Below, piece after piece: positions 33,774 through 43,169 of a stretch of 64,000 nt of DNA. The stretch spans positions 1-64,000 of the forward strand of contig NZ_JAHKPS010000005.1 of the NCBI RefSeq assembly GCF_018860565.1. The letters run 5' to 3'. Source of the DNA: Winogradskyella psychrotolerans (GTDB lineage: Bacteria > Bacteroidota > Bacteroidia > Flavobacteriales > Flavobacteriaceae). The notes under the pieces were generated by a model. It worked only from the letters and a program-made list of their open reading frames with translations, was not told where the DNA came from and ran no database searches. How positions within the stretch are numbered: the first letter of the stretch is position 1; every line of letters begins with the position of its first letter. The position numbers and the translations under genes were made by a program.

Positions 33774-34217
33774 TCAAATTAAATAAGTCTCGTCAATCTT
33801 GAAGATTTGCTTTATGACGAGTGGTGGTTCGTATTCTTCAAAAGAAGATACATTGTTATCTAAACCTTCAAAAAGGTTAATGTAAGTGTAAACAAATGAA
33901 GCGATGAATACCTGTTGCTCAAATGAGATTTTGTCAACTTGCAATTGCAATTCGTCTTGACCTTCAATTGCTAATTGTTCATCATCACAACAATTTTTCT
34001 TGGTAATAGAACATCCTTCGGTTGAAGGCTTTTCCATTTCCATTCCGCACCCTTTGGCTTTTTGAAAGATAGCAGTTTCTACTAACGTATCTCCACAATA
34101 ATGCATATTCAAAGTAAATGACATTGTAGAGAATAACACTACAAAAGCCATTGTTAAAGACATTATTTTATGGAAAAATTGCTTCATATTGATTGCGAAG
34201 TTACGAAATTTTAACAA
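33774..34217 (-). CDS. HYC_CC_PP family secreted protein
   Basis: 147 residues; ATG at about 34187 (MKQFFHKIMSL) is likely the true start. Signal peptide, then NMHYCGD, KNCCDDE and EYEPPLV, the three motifs that name the HYC_CC_PP family. Members lie next to metal-efflux genes; the cysteines probably bind metal in the periplasm. Confidence 0.8.
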   Translation of the reverse strand: MLKFRNFAINMKQFFHKIMSLTMAFVVLFSTMSFTLNMHYCGDTLVETAIFQKAKGCGMEMEKPSTEGCSITKKNCCDDEQLAIEGQDELQLQVDKISFEQQVFIASFVYTYINLFEGLDNNVSSFEEYEPPLVIKQIFKIDETYLI

Positions 34218-34258
34218 CTATTGATTTTGTTTAACAGAAGTTTAATTGACTAATCTGC

Positions 34259-36211
34259 TTAATCCCAAGTCATTTTCTGCAAGCGAACCGCATTTAATAT
34301 TGCTAAAAGTGCAACACCAACATCTGCAAAAACTGCTTCCCACATTGTTGCCAAACCTCCTGCTCCTAAAATCAATACAATTACTTTGACACCAAATGCC
34401 AAAATAATATTTTGCCAAACAATTTTTCTTGTGGAACGACTTATTTTAATCGCCTTTACCACTTTTGAAGGTTGGTCTGTTTGAATAATAACATCTGCTG
34501 TTTCAATAGCTACATCACTTCCTAAACCACCCATTGCGATCCCTACATCACTTGCTGCTAAAACTGGTGCGTCATTAATACCATCACCTATAAAAGCTAT
34601 TTTGTTTGCTGGATTTTTCTTTAAAATTTCAACTTCGTTTAATTTATCTTCTGGTAATAATCCACCTTTAGCATTTTTAATATTCAATTCTTTTGCGACT
34701 TGTTGCGTAATGGAATCTTTGTCACCGGAAAGCATCATAATATTTTTAATGCCTACTTTGTGTAATGCTGTAATAGTTTCTTTTGCATCTTCCTTTAATT
34801 CATCTGCTATGACTACATAACCTGCAAATTGATTATCGATTGCAACTAATACTATCGATTCTACAATAGGTTCCGTTTCAGATGGAACATCAATATTATT
34901 GACAGTCATTAAGGCTTTATTTCCTACTAAAACTGTTTTACCATTAACAACGCCTTTTAAACCTTTACCTGCAATTTCAGACACTTCAGTAGCTTCAAAA
35001 TCTTCTCCTTCTGCTTTGTACTCTAAAATGGCTTTAGCAATTGGATGCGTGGATTGTTCTTCCATCGCCATTAAGTATTGCATAAATTCGGTTTCTTTCC
35101 AATCAATTGCTTTTACTTCTTTGATTTTGAAAACACCTTTGGTAACTGTTCCTGTTTTATCCATCACCAATGTATTCATCTTGGTCATTGCATCTAAAAA
35201 TGAAGCACCTTTGAACAATATTCCATTTTTTGAAGCTGCTCCCAATCCACCGAAATATCCTAATGGAATTGAAATCACTAACGCACAAGGACAAGATATT
35301 ACCAAGAAAATTAATGCTCTGTATAACCAATCTCTAAACACATAATCATCTACAAAAAAGTAAGGTATAAAAGTAACACCAATAGCTAAAAACACTACAA
35401 TTGGTGTGTAGATACGAGCAAACTGTCTGATGAATAATTCTGTTTTAGATTTACGTGCTGTTGCATTTTGAACCAAGTCTAATATTCTCGCAATAGAACT
35501 GTCTTCAAACTTATTGGTTACCTCAACTTCAATAACGCTTTCCAAATTAATACTACCTGCGTAAACCTTTGCTTCTTTTTGAATGGAATCTGGTTTACTC
35601 TCGCCTGTTAAAGCTGCGGTATTTAATGATGCTTTTTCAGATAATAAAATACCATCCAATGGAATCTTTTCACCAACACGAATTTGAATTTTCTCTCCAA
35701 TGTTTACATCTTCTGGCGAAACACTCTTATAATCTCCCTCACGAAATACATTGGCTTCTTTAGGTCTAACATCTAATAATGCTTTTATATTTCCTTTTGC
35801 TCTGTTGACTGCTGCGTTTTGAAATAATTCCCCTACTGCATAGAATAGCATTACAGCAACACCTTCTGGATATTCACCAATGACAAATGCACCAATTGTA
35901 GCAATAGACATTAAAAAGAATTCGGTAAAAACATCGCCTTTTACAAGGCTTTTCCATCCTTCTTTGATTACTGGAAATCCAACAGGAATATATGCTAAAG
36001 TGTACCAAACTACTCGAACCCATCCTTCAAATTGAGGTATCGCATCAAAATAGTCTACCGCTATACCCACAATAAGCATTGTAAAACTTAAGATTGCAGG
36101 AATGTATGTTTTGAATGCACTACCATCGCCGTGGTCGTGATCATCATCGTGAGAATGTTGTTCTTCTGAATTTGGTTTTAAATCTCTTAAATTGACTTTC
36201 TTTTTTTTCAT
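34259..36211 (-). CDS. P-type ATPase, zinc/cobalt/cadmium type
   Basis: 650 residues. N-terminus His-rich (HSHDDDHDHGDG) with no HMA domain. Features in order: TGES (about residue 206), SCPCALVIS (CPC, about 311), DKTGTVTKG (phosphorylated Asp, about 353), STHPIAKAI (HP motif), GDGINDAPVLAASDVG. The CPC with His-rich tail is the ZntA/CadA type. Pumps divalent metal outward. Four-base overlap with the DUF3703 gene upstream. No metal-specific test possible from sequence. Confidence 0.9.
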   Translation of the reverse strand: MKKKKVNLRDLKPNSEEQHSHDDDHDHGDGSAFKTYIPAILSFTMLIVGIAVDYFDAIPQFEGWVRVVWYTLAYIPVGFPVIKEGWKSLVKGDVFTEFFLMSIATIGAFVIGEYPEGVAVMLFYAVGELFQNAAVNRAKGNIKALLDVRPKEANVFREGDYKSVSPEDVNIGEKIQIRVGEKIPLDGILLSEKASLNTAALTGESKPDSIQKEAKVYAGSINLESVIEVEVTNKFEDSSIARILDLVQNATARKSKTELFIRQFARIYTPIVVFLAIGVTFIPYFFVDDYVFRDWLYRALIFLVISCPCALVISIPLGYFGGLGAASKNGILFKGASFLDAMTKMNTLVMDKTGTVTKGVFKIKEVKAIDWKETEFMQYLMAMEEQSTHPIAKAILEYKAEGEDFEATEVSEIAGKGLKGVVNGKTVLVGNKALMTVNNIDVPSETEPIVESIVLVAIDNQFAGYVVIADELKEDAKETITALHKVGIKNIMMLSGDKDSITQQVAKELNIKNAKGGLLPEDKLNEVEILKKNPANKIAFIGDGINDAPVLAASDVGIAMGGLGSDVAIETADVIIQTDQPSKVVKAIKISRSTRKIVWQNIILAFGVKVIVLILGAGGLATMWEAVFADVGVALLAILNAVRLQKMTWD

Positions 36212-36570
36212 TTAATATCTAATAATTTTTCAATGTCATTTGGAATAGGCATTCGTTTTAATGATGGCACGTTTGCTCCACCTGTATTACCAAGTGGAAC
36301 GTGATTAATAAATGATTTCCAGCCACCCACAAGCAACCTAATTATTTGACCTATTACTTCTTTCGTATCTTTTTGTCTATATCCAAACTTTAGCATAAGC
36401 CAATGTGAATAGGTATGTTCTATAGGATAAGATTGTCCTATTATATGACTACGTTCTAAATGATACCAAGCATCACCAAATTGTTTATTTTCTAAACAGA
36501 AACTGTATTGTTTTAATTCTTGGTTATACGCCTGTTTTAGATGTTTAGGTATTTTAGTATTAAACTTCAT
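36208..36570 (-). CDS. DUF3703 family protein
   Basis: 120 residues from ATG 36570 (MKFNTKIPKHL); a 14-residue longer start exists at 36612. AWYHLERSHIIGQSYPIEHTYSHWLMLKFG and IRLLVGGWKSFINHVPLGNTGGANV define DUF3703, a small protein that rides with metal-efflux operons. Histidines in the first motif could bind metal. Confidence 0.8.
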   Translation of the reverse strand: MKFNTKIPKHLKQAYNQELKQYSFCLENKQFGDAWYHLERSHIIGQSYPIEHTYSHWLMLKFGYRQKDTKEVIGQIIRLLVGGWKSFINHVPLGNTGGANVPSLKRMPIPNDIEKLLDIK

Positions 36571-36626
36571 ATCCTCTAATTTTGGATAAATGTACTTTAA
36601 TAATAAGTGCAATGGAAGTGCAATAA

Positions 36627-37040
36627 TTAGACACTACACTTATCGCAAATACCTTTTACCACCAAATTTACATTCTCTGACACAAAACCATCTGGCACTT
36701 TTATTTGAGGTATTTTATGTTCTGTTAAGCAAATGGTTTCATTGCAATTATTACAATGGAAATGTAAGTGCAAATCGGTTTCAATTTCACAATTACATCC
36801 CTTTTCACATAATGCATATTTTGTAATCCCTGTACCATCGTCTATTTGATGCACAATAGCCTTTTCTTCAAAGGTTTTAATAGTTCTGTATAAAGTGGTT
36901 CTGTCTGCTTTTGAGAAAGCATTTTCAATATCACTTAAAGTAACAGCGACCTCTTTTTCTGCAAGAAACTTATATATAAGCAAACGCATTGCTGTAACAC
37001 GAATATTTTTTGACTCTAATACTTGTTCTATTGTTTCCAT
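36627..37040 (-). CDS. Fur-family metal regulator (Zur/Fur-like)
   Basis: 137 residues. Winged helix (TLSDIENAFSKADRTTLYRTIKTFEEKAIVHQID), then DLHLHFHCNNCNETICL and CDKC at the end: two CxxC pairs that hold the structural zinc, and the His-rich sensor motif. Likely the repressor of the zinc/cobalt/cadmium operon in response to metal. Sits inside the operon it would control. Confidence 0.85.
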   Translation of the reverse strand: METIEQVLESKNIRVTAMRLLIYKFLAEKEVAVTLSDIENAFSKADRTTLYRTIKTFEEKAIVHQIDDGTGITKYALCEKGCNCEIETDLHLHFHCNNCNETICLTEHKIPQIKVPDGFVSENVNLVVKGICDKCSV

Positions 37041-37042
37041 AA

Positions 37043-38248
37043 TTAATGTGCGTGTTCTGCTTCTCCTTTTTTCATTTCTGCGTTAAGATAATAAGCATTG
37101 TTATAAGCAAATTTTGTATTACTTTCTATGTTTTCAGTAAATTGAACCGATACCCAATCACCATCTTTAGTGCCTAACACAACTTCGATAGGTTTAAAGC
37201 TCCAATCGTCATTTTCTTTTTCTACTGAAAACACATAATATCTTTCGCCTTCTTTTATAATTGCACTTTCTGGTAAAGCTTTTGTTTGGGTATTATCTAC
37301 TTGAATTTTACCTTGAATATACATACCAGGAATTAAGTTACCTTTTTTGTTTTCTATTTCTGCGTGAACGTGGACTGCTTTTGGGTTGTCCTCAAAGGTT
37401 TTGCTTACGGAATAGATTTCTGCGATAAGCTCTGCATCTGGTATGGATTGTACCGTAAAGTTAACTTTCTGACCTTTCTGTACTTTATAAACATCTTTTT
37501 CAAAAACCATTAAATCGGCGTGAACGTGATGCGTATTTACAATTTCAAATAATTCGGTTTGTGGCTCTACATATTGACCTGTTTTTACTTCAACTTTTTG
37601 CACAAAACCTTCTATTGGACTTCGCAATGCTATGCGCTGTGCAATTGTTCCATTGCGAACTGATGTAGTGTTAACGTTGAGTATTCTTAATTGCGCTTCT
37701 AAACCATTAACCATTGCTTTTGATGCTTGATATTCTGCTTCTGCTTTCTGGAAATTAGCACCAGAACCAACACCAGCATCGTATAATTTTTGTTGACGTT
37801 CATAATTTTTCTTTGCAAGCTCGCTATTGCTATAAGCGTTTAAATAATCCGTTTGCGCTTGTATGATATTTGGGTGCGATAGATAAGCCACAACTTGACC
37901 TTTATTAACCTTATCACCTTCAATCACTTCAATTGAAACGACATTTGCACCAACAACAGTAGTAATAGCTGCTTCGTTTTGTGGTGGTACTTCTAACGTT
38001 CCGTTTGCTTCTACATAGCCGCTCATATTACGTAATGCTAACGTATCTATTTTCATTTTCAATGCATCGAATTGCTGTTGTGAAAGCATTACTTCGTCTT
38101 CATCGTGATGCTCTTCGTTAACTTCTGTTTTTTCTTCCTCATCGTGGGAATGACCATCATTCTCGTTATGATTTTCTTTATTTCCGCAAGCTGAAACAAA
38201 TATGGCTAACACCATTACGGTAAGGATTTTATATATTTTGTTTTTCAT
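37043..38248 (-). CDS. CzcB-like periplasmic adaptor
   Basis: 401 residues. Lipoprotein signal (LAIFVSACGNKE), then a His-rich stretch (HNENDGHSHDEEEK, residues 27-40), HlyD/biotinyl-lipoyl core (TTVVGANVVSIEVIEGDKVNKGQVVAYLSHPNI) and an alpha hairpin. Adaptor for the CzcA fusion, 4 bases away. Confidence 0.9.
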   Translation of the reverse strand: MKNKIYKILTVMVLAIFVSACGNKENHNENDGHSHDEEEKTEVNEEHHDEDEVMLSQQQFDALKMKIDTLALRNMSGYVEANGTLEVPPQNEAAITTVVGANVVSIEVIEGDKVNKGQVVAYLSHPNIIQAQTDYLNAYSNSELAKKNYERQQKLYDAGVGSGANFQKAEAEYQASKAMVNGLEAQLRILNVNTTSVRNGTIAQRIALRSPIEGFVQKVEVKTGQYVEPQTELFEIVNTHHVHADLMVFEKDVYKVQKGQKVNFTVQSIPDAELIAEIYSVSKTFEDNPKAVHVHAEIENKKGNLIPGMYIQGKIQVDNTQTKALPESAIIKEGERYYVFSVEKENDDWSFKPIEVVLGTKDGDWVSVQFTENIESNTKFAYNNAYYLNAEMKKGEAEHAH

Positions 38249-38252
38249 TGTC

Positions 38253-41200
38253 TTATTTATTAAAATATTGTAATTGAAATGTGCTTTCTAAATAGTTTAC
38301 TAATGCAGTCTGTGCTTCCAGTTCCGATTGAATTGCTTCTTTTATCAACTGCGTAAATGCAGTATAATCAATTTCGCCTTCTCTATATGCCAGTAATGCA
38401 CCTGTTTTTTGCTCTTTTGTTAATGGTAAAACTTGGTCTTTGTAAAACTCCCAAGATGTTTTCCATTTCATATAATTTTCTTTAGCCTGAACAAACCTTG
38501 ATTGTACTTCCTGTTTTTTGAACGCTACATTGGTTTCCGCTATTTCTTTATCAATTCTGGCACTTCTAACTTGTGCTTTGCTAGAACCTGATAAAAACGG
38601 AATTGAAATTCCTGCTTGATAGGTGTAAAATCCTGAATTGCCATTTACTTTTTGTAAACCACCTTGAAGATTGAACTTTGGCAAATTATCTGCTTTTGCA
38701 GCTTTATATTTAGCTTCCGCTTCATCTACAATGTTCTGCGACATACTGTACAATGGATGACTTTCAATACTGAATGTTTCCATATCAATATCTATCGCTA
38801 CCTCAAATTCATCTGAAACTGTAAAAATTTCTTCTGATACCAACCACAAATTGAATTGCTGTAAGGCAATAAGATAATTACTATAGGCTTGCGCTTTTTT
38901 ATTCTGAATTTGAAACGCTTGATTTTTTGCTGCCGAATATTCTAATTTAGAAATAGCTTCGACTTCATAATTTAAAGCTACTGCTTGCTCGAATTTGGAA
39001 TAAATGGAATCCAATTCCTTATACAAATCATAGTTTTGTTTCATTTGATAGCAATTAGACCAAGCTTTTTTAACTTCCAATTCTAATTCCAACTCGGAAA
39101 GTTGAAAGGCTTTTTGTGCCAATTGAATGCGTTGTTCTTGTAGCTTCTTTTTAGAACCAATGCCAAATACATCGATATTTGATTGACCAATACCAATGGT
39201 TGTATAGATGCCATTTCCATTATCAATTTCTTCTCCACCTGTAAAAATTTGAGTCGTTCCGAAATCATAGGCAGTCGATTTTAATTGTTCTTGTTTTGTA
39301 ATTTCCAACTGCTTTTGCTTCAATAATGGATAATTACTTTTTGCGAGTTTAACAGCTTCCTGTAATGAAATTTCGGGAATTGTATCATTCAACTCTTGTG
39401 CATTACTTTGTGGTGAAAAGCCAAATAGTAATAATACAACTGCTGTTGCTGTTACTAACTTTTTATTTGGCTTAAACGTAAAAGATTTGTTTTCTACCCA
39501 ATGATATAAAATTGGTAAAACAAATAAGGTAAGCAAAGTTGAAGTTAATAATCCACCAATAACAACCGTTGCCAATGGACGTTGTACTTCTGCACCAGCT
39601 GATGATGAAATAGCCATTGGTAGAAAGCCTAATACATCTGTAAAAGCAGTTAGCATAATAGGTCTGATTCTTCGTTTAGTACCTTCAACTATTCTATCCT
39701 TTAGATTGGTTACACCTTCTTCTTTTAATTCGTTGAGTCCGCTTATCATTACCAAACCATTTAAAACTGCAACACCAAACAGCACAATAAAACCAACACC
39801 TGCCGAAATACTAAATGGCATATCACGTAACCACAACGCCACAACACCACCAATAGTTGCCATTGGAATAGCTATGTAAATCATTAAGGTCTGTGGTAAA
39901 GATTTTAATGCAAAATATATTAGTATAAATATGAGTAACAATGCAATAGGCACAACGGTTTGTAATCGGTTGCTGGCACGTTCTAAATTTTCAAATGCAC
40001 CACCATAACGAATAAAATAACCTGATGGTAATTCTAATTGTGCATCTAATTTTGATTTAATTTCAGTTACTAACGATTTTACATCACGTCCTCTAACATT
40101 AACACCTACATAGGTTCTTCTATTGGTATTATCTCTACTGATTTGCATTGGTCCTGCTTTATAGCTTACATCTGCAATTTCACGTAAAGGAATTTGAGCA
40201 CCCGAAGGTAAATTGATATACAGGTTTTGAACATCTGAAATATCCTTACGGTTTTGATCGCTTAATCGTACTACTAAATCGAAGCGTTTTTCACCTTCAA
40301 AAATTACACCTGCTGTACCACCTGCAAATGCAGATTGTACGGTTTGATTAAGCGTATTTATTTGAAGACCATATTGCGCCAATTTATTCCTGTTGTAATT
40401 GATTGTCATTTGTGGCAAACCTATTGTGGCTTCCGCTTTCATATCACCAATACCTTCAGTACCTGCGATAATTTTAGATATTTCTTCGGCTTTTTGAGAT
40501 AGAATATCAATGTCTTCACCATAAAGTTTTATAGCAATATCTTCACGAACACCTTCTAATAACTCGTTAAAACGCATTTCAATAGGTTGTGTAAACTCAT
40601 AATTAACACCAGGAACCATTTCAACTGCTTCTTTCATTGCTTCAATCAATTCATCTTTTGATTCTATAGTAGTCCATTCACTTTTAGGTTTCAGAATTAC
40701 AAAAACATCGGCAATATCCATAGGCATCGGGTCGGTTGGAATTTCGGCAACACCAATACGACTCACAATTTTATCAACTTCTGGAAATTTTGCTTTTACT
40801 ATTTGTTCTATTTTGGTAGTAGTTTCAATAGTTTCTGTAAGTGAACTACCTGGTTTTAAAATAGCGTGAAATGCAATATCACCTTCATCGAGTTGCGGAA
40901 TGAACTCGCCACCCATTCTTGAAAACATAAAAACGGTTATTCCGAACAACACAACTGCAATACCAATTACCCATTTCCCTTTTCGCAAGGCTCTAACCAA
41001 TAAAGGTTGGTATTTATCTTCAACCCAATGCACAAATCTATCTCCATAAGATTTTTTATCGTTTTTAGGTGCTCTTAATATTAAAGCTGACATCATTGGC
41101 ACATAGGTTAAACAAAGTACCATTGCACCAATCATAGCAAAAATAAAGGTCAAAGCCATTGGTTTAAACATCTTTCCTTCAATACCTTGTAAGGCTAAAA

Positions 41201-42587
41201 TGGGTAGAAAAACGATAAGGATAATCAACTGACCGAAGAAGGCAGCATTCATCATCTTTTTTGAAGCATTAGACGCCACTTTATCTCTTTCTTTAGATGT
41301 AAGTTGTTTCTTTTTCAAAACTTGTGATGCTATAAGAAAAACAGTGCTTTCAACAATAATTACAGCACCATCTACAATGATTCCGAAATCAATTGCTCCT
41401 AAACTCATTAGGTTTACCCAAACATCAAAAACATTCATTAAAATAAAAGCAAATAATAAGGATAATGGAATAGTAGAGGCAACTATTAAACCTCCTCGCC
41501 AATTACCTAATAAAAAGACCAACACAAAAATGACGATTAATGCACCTTCAATAAGATTCGTTGTAACTGTAGAAGTTGTTTCTCCAATTAATTTACTTCG
41601 GTCTAATAATGGTTCAATAATTACGCCTTCTGGTAACGACTTTTCAATTTGAGTCATTCGCTCTTTTACATTGGCAATAACATCATTGGAATTAGCTCCT
41701 TTTAGCATCATTACCAATCCACCTACAACTTCTCCTTCACCATCTTGGGTTAATGCACCGTAACGAATTGCCGAGCCAAATTGTACCGTAGCAATATCGC
41801 CAATAGTGACAGGTATATTATTAATATTCTTGACAGTGATTTTTTTAATGTCCTCTAAACTTCTCACCAAGCCTTCACCACGAATAAAATTGGCTTGATG
41901 GTTCTTTTCAATATATGCACCTCCTGTATTTTGATTATTGGCTTCAAGTGCATTAAACACATCTGTAATGGTAAGGCCAATAGCATTTAAATCGTTTGGG
42001 TCAACCGCTACTTCGTATTGTTTTATTTTTCCACCAATAGCGTTTACTTCTACCACACCAGGAACCATTGCCATTTGACGCTGTACAATCCAGTCTTGCA
42101 TTGAGCGTAAATCTGCAATGTTGTATTTGTCTTTAAACTCTGGTGCAACTTTTAGTGTGTATTGGTAAATCTCTCCTAAACCTGTTGAAATAGGACCCAT
42201 TGTAGGTTCGCCAAATCCAGTAGGTATTTGCTCTTTGACTTTGTTTAGTTTTTCGGCTACTAATTGGCGAGGTAGATATGTTCCCATATCATCATCAAAT
42301 ACAATAGTAACCACAGATAAGCCAAAACGAGAAATTGACCTTATTTCCTGAACATCAGGAAGATTGCTCATTGCCACTTCAATTGGATAAGTAACAATTT
42401 GCTCAATATCTTCAGTACCTAAATTGGGGGATTGTGTTATAACCTGTACTTGGTTATTGGTAATATCTGGAACAGCATCTATTGGCACTTTGGTCATACT
42501 CCAAATACCTGTTCCGATTATGGTAAGCGTAAGCAAACCAATAATGAATTTGTTATTGATTGAAAAATCAATGATTTTATTAATCAT
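38253..42587 (-). CDS. czcA: CzcA-type RND pump fused to an outer-membrane factor
   Basis: 1444 residues. RND pump in residues 1-1040 (VPIDAVPDITNNQVQVIT start; LGAIDFGIIVDGAVIIVES, GEFIPQLDEGDIA), a hydrophobic segment at about 1040-1060, then a TolC/OEP domain (about 1065-1444: ISLQEAVKLAKSNYPLLKQK). The fusion puts pump and channel in one chain; a known Bacteroidetes variant. The segment between the domains ends SPQSNAQ, like a signal cleavage site, so processing to two proteins is possible. Pumps zinc, cobalt or cadmium by family. Confidence 0.9.
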   Translation of the reverse strand: MINKIIDFSINNKFIIGLLTLTIIGTGIWSMTKVPIDAVPDITNNQVQVITQSPNLGTEDIEQIVTYPIEVAMSNLPDVQEIRSISRFGLSVVTIVFDDDMGTYLPRQLVAEKLNKVKEQIPTGFGEPTMGPISTGLGEIYQYTLKVAPEFKDKYNIADLRSMQDWIVQRQMAMVPGVVEVNAIGGKIKQYEVAVDPNDLNAIGLTITDVFNALEANNQNTGGAYIEKNHQANFIRGEGLVRSLEDIKKITVKNINNIPVTIGDIATVQFGSAIRYGALTQDGEGEVVGGLVMMLKGANSNDVIANVKERMTQIEKSLPEGVIIEPLLDRSKLIGETTSTVTTNLIEGALIVIFVLVFLLGNWRGGLIVASTIPLSLLFAFILMNVFDVWVNLMSLGAIDFGIIVDGAVIIVESTVFLIASQVLKKKQLTSKERDKVASNASKKMMNAAFFGQLIILIVFLPILALQGIEGKMFKPMALTFIFAMIGAMVLCLTYVPMMSALILRAPKNDKKSYGDRFVHWVEDKYQPLLVRALRKGKWVIGIAVVLFGITVFMFSRMGGEFIPQLDEGDIAFHAILKPGSSLTETIETTTKIEQIVKAKFPEVDKIVSRIGVAEIPTDPMPMDIADVFVILKPKSEWTTIESKDELIEAMKEAVEMVPGVNYEFTQPIEMRFNELLEGVREDIAIKLYGEDIDILSQKAEEISKIIAGTEGIGDMKAEATIGLPQMTINYNRNKLAQYGLQINTLNQTVQSAFAGGTAGVIFEGEKRFDLVVRLSDQNRKDISDVQNLYINLPSGAQIPLREIADVSYKAGPMQISRDNTNRRTYVGVNVRGRDVKSLVTEIKSKLDAQLELPSGYFIRYGGAFENLERASNRLQTVVPIALLLIFILIYFALKSLPQTLMIYIAIPMATIGGVVALWLRDMPFSISAGVGFIVLFGVAVLNGLVMISGLNELKEEGVTNLKDRIVEGTKRRIRPIMLTAFTDVLGFLPMAISSSAGAEVQRPLATVVIGGLLTSTLLTLFVLPILYHWVENKSFTFKPNKKLVTATAVVLLLFGFSPQSNAQELNDTIPEISLQEAVKLAKSNYPLLKQKQLEITKQEQLKSTAYDFGTTQIFTGGEEIDNGNGIYTTIGIGQSNIDVFGIGSKKKLQEQRIQLAQKAFQLSELELELEVKKAWSNCYQMKQNYDLYKELDSIYSKFEQAVALNYEVEAISKLEYSAAKNQAFQIQNKKAQAYSNYLIALQQFNLWLVSEEIFTVSDEFEVAIDIDMETFSIESHPLYSMSQNIVDEAEAKYKAAKADNLPKFNLQGGLQKVNGNSGFYTYQAGISIPFLSGSSKAQVRSARIDKEIAETNVAFKKQEVQSRFVQAKENYMKWKTSWEFYKDQVLPLTKEQKTGALLAYREGEIDYTAFTQLIKEAIQSELEAQTALVNYLESTFQLQYFNK

Positions 42588-42710
42588 AGAAAATGTATTA
42601 ATTCAGTTAAACTATTCGATACAATTCTGATATAAGAAAATAGAATTACACGAAATGAAATGAACCCTTTAGGCTCAAAATTGGATATAGCTATCCATTA
42701 AAAAACTGAA

Positions 42711-43106
42711 TTATACTTTAGGTGGCTGGAAAAGTGATTCCAAATATCTGGAAGTGAAGTTTACTTTATGTAAATTATATTGTTTTTTCTCTTCAAACTT
42801 TAATCGATTGGTTAAAGCCAAATTATTGTTCGCAATAATTAATACCAAAGGGTAACAACATTGATTATGGGAATGGACTGGTGTATTCTCCTTATCTGGG
42901 TTATGATGATGCTCTTCATTTTTAGCATCGCTCTCAATGTAATCTTCAACTACATATTCAAAGAAAGAGTCTCCATAAACTTTATGGTCTTGATAATGGG
43001 TAATTACATTTGAAATTTCTTTAATTGGACCACAAAAGTCCATATCTATGCTTATCCCTTGAAAAAAGAATAAAATAGACATTGATATGGAAACAAATAT
43101 TTTCAT
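42711..43106 (-). CDS. Small HYC-like secreted metal protein
   Basis: 131 residues from ATG 43106 (MKIFVSISMSILFFF). Signal peptide, then FCGP, a His-rich stretch EEHHHNPDKENTPVHSHN, QCCYP and a C-terminal FQPPKV: a variant of the HYC_CC_PP protein at 33774 with FC for HYC. First gene upstream of the czcA operon. Probably binds metal at the envelope. Confidence 0.65.
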   Translation of the reverse strand: MKIFVSISMSILFFFQGISIDMDFCGPIKEISNVITHYQDHKVYGDSFFEYVVEDYIESDAKNEEHHHNPDKENTPVHSHNQCCYPLVLIIANNNLALTNRLKFEEKKQYNLHKVNFTSRYLESLFQPPKV

Positions 43107-43169
43107 ATAATTTATACAAATATACAAATTATTGAATGCAATGGTGTTGCAAATAAATTGATTGGAAAA

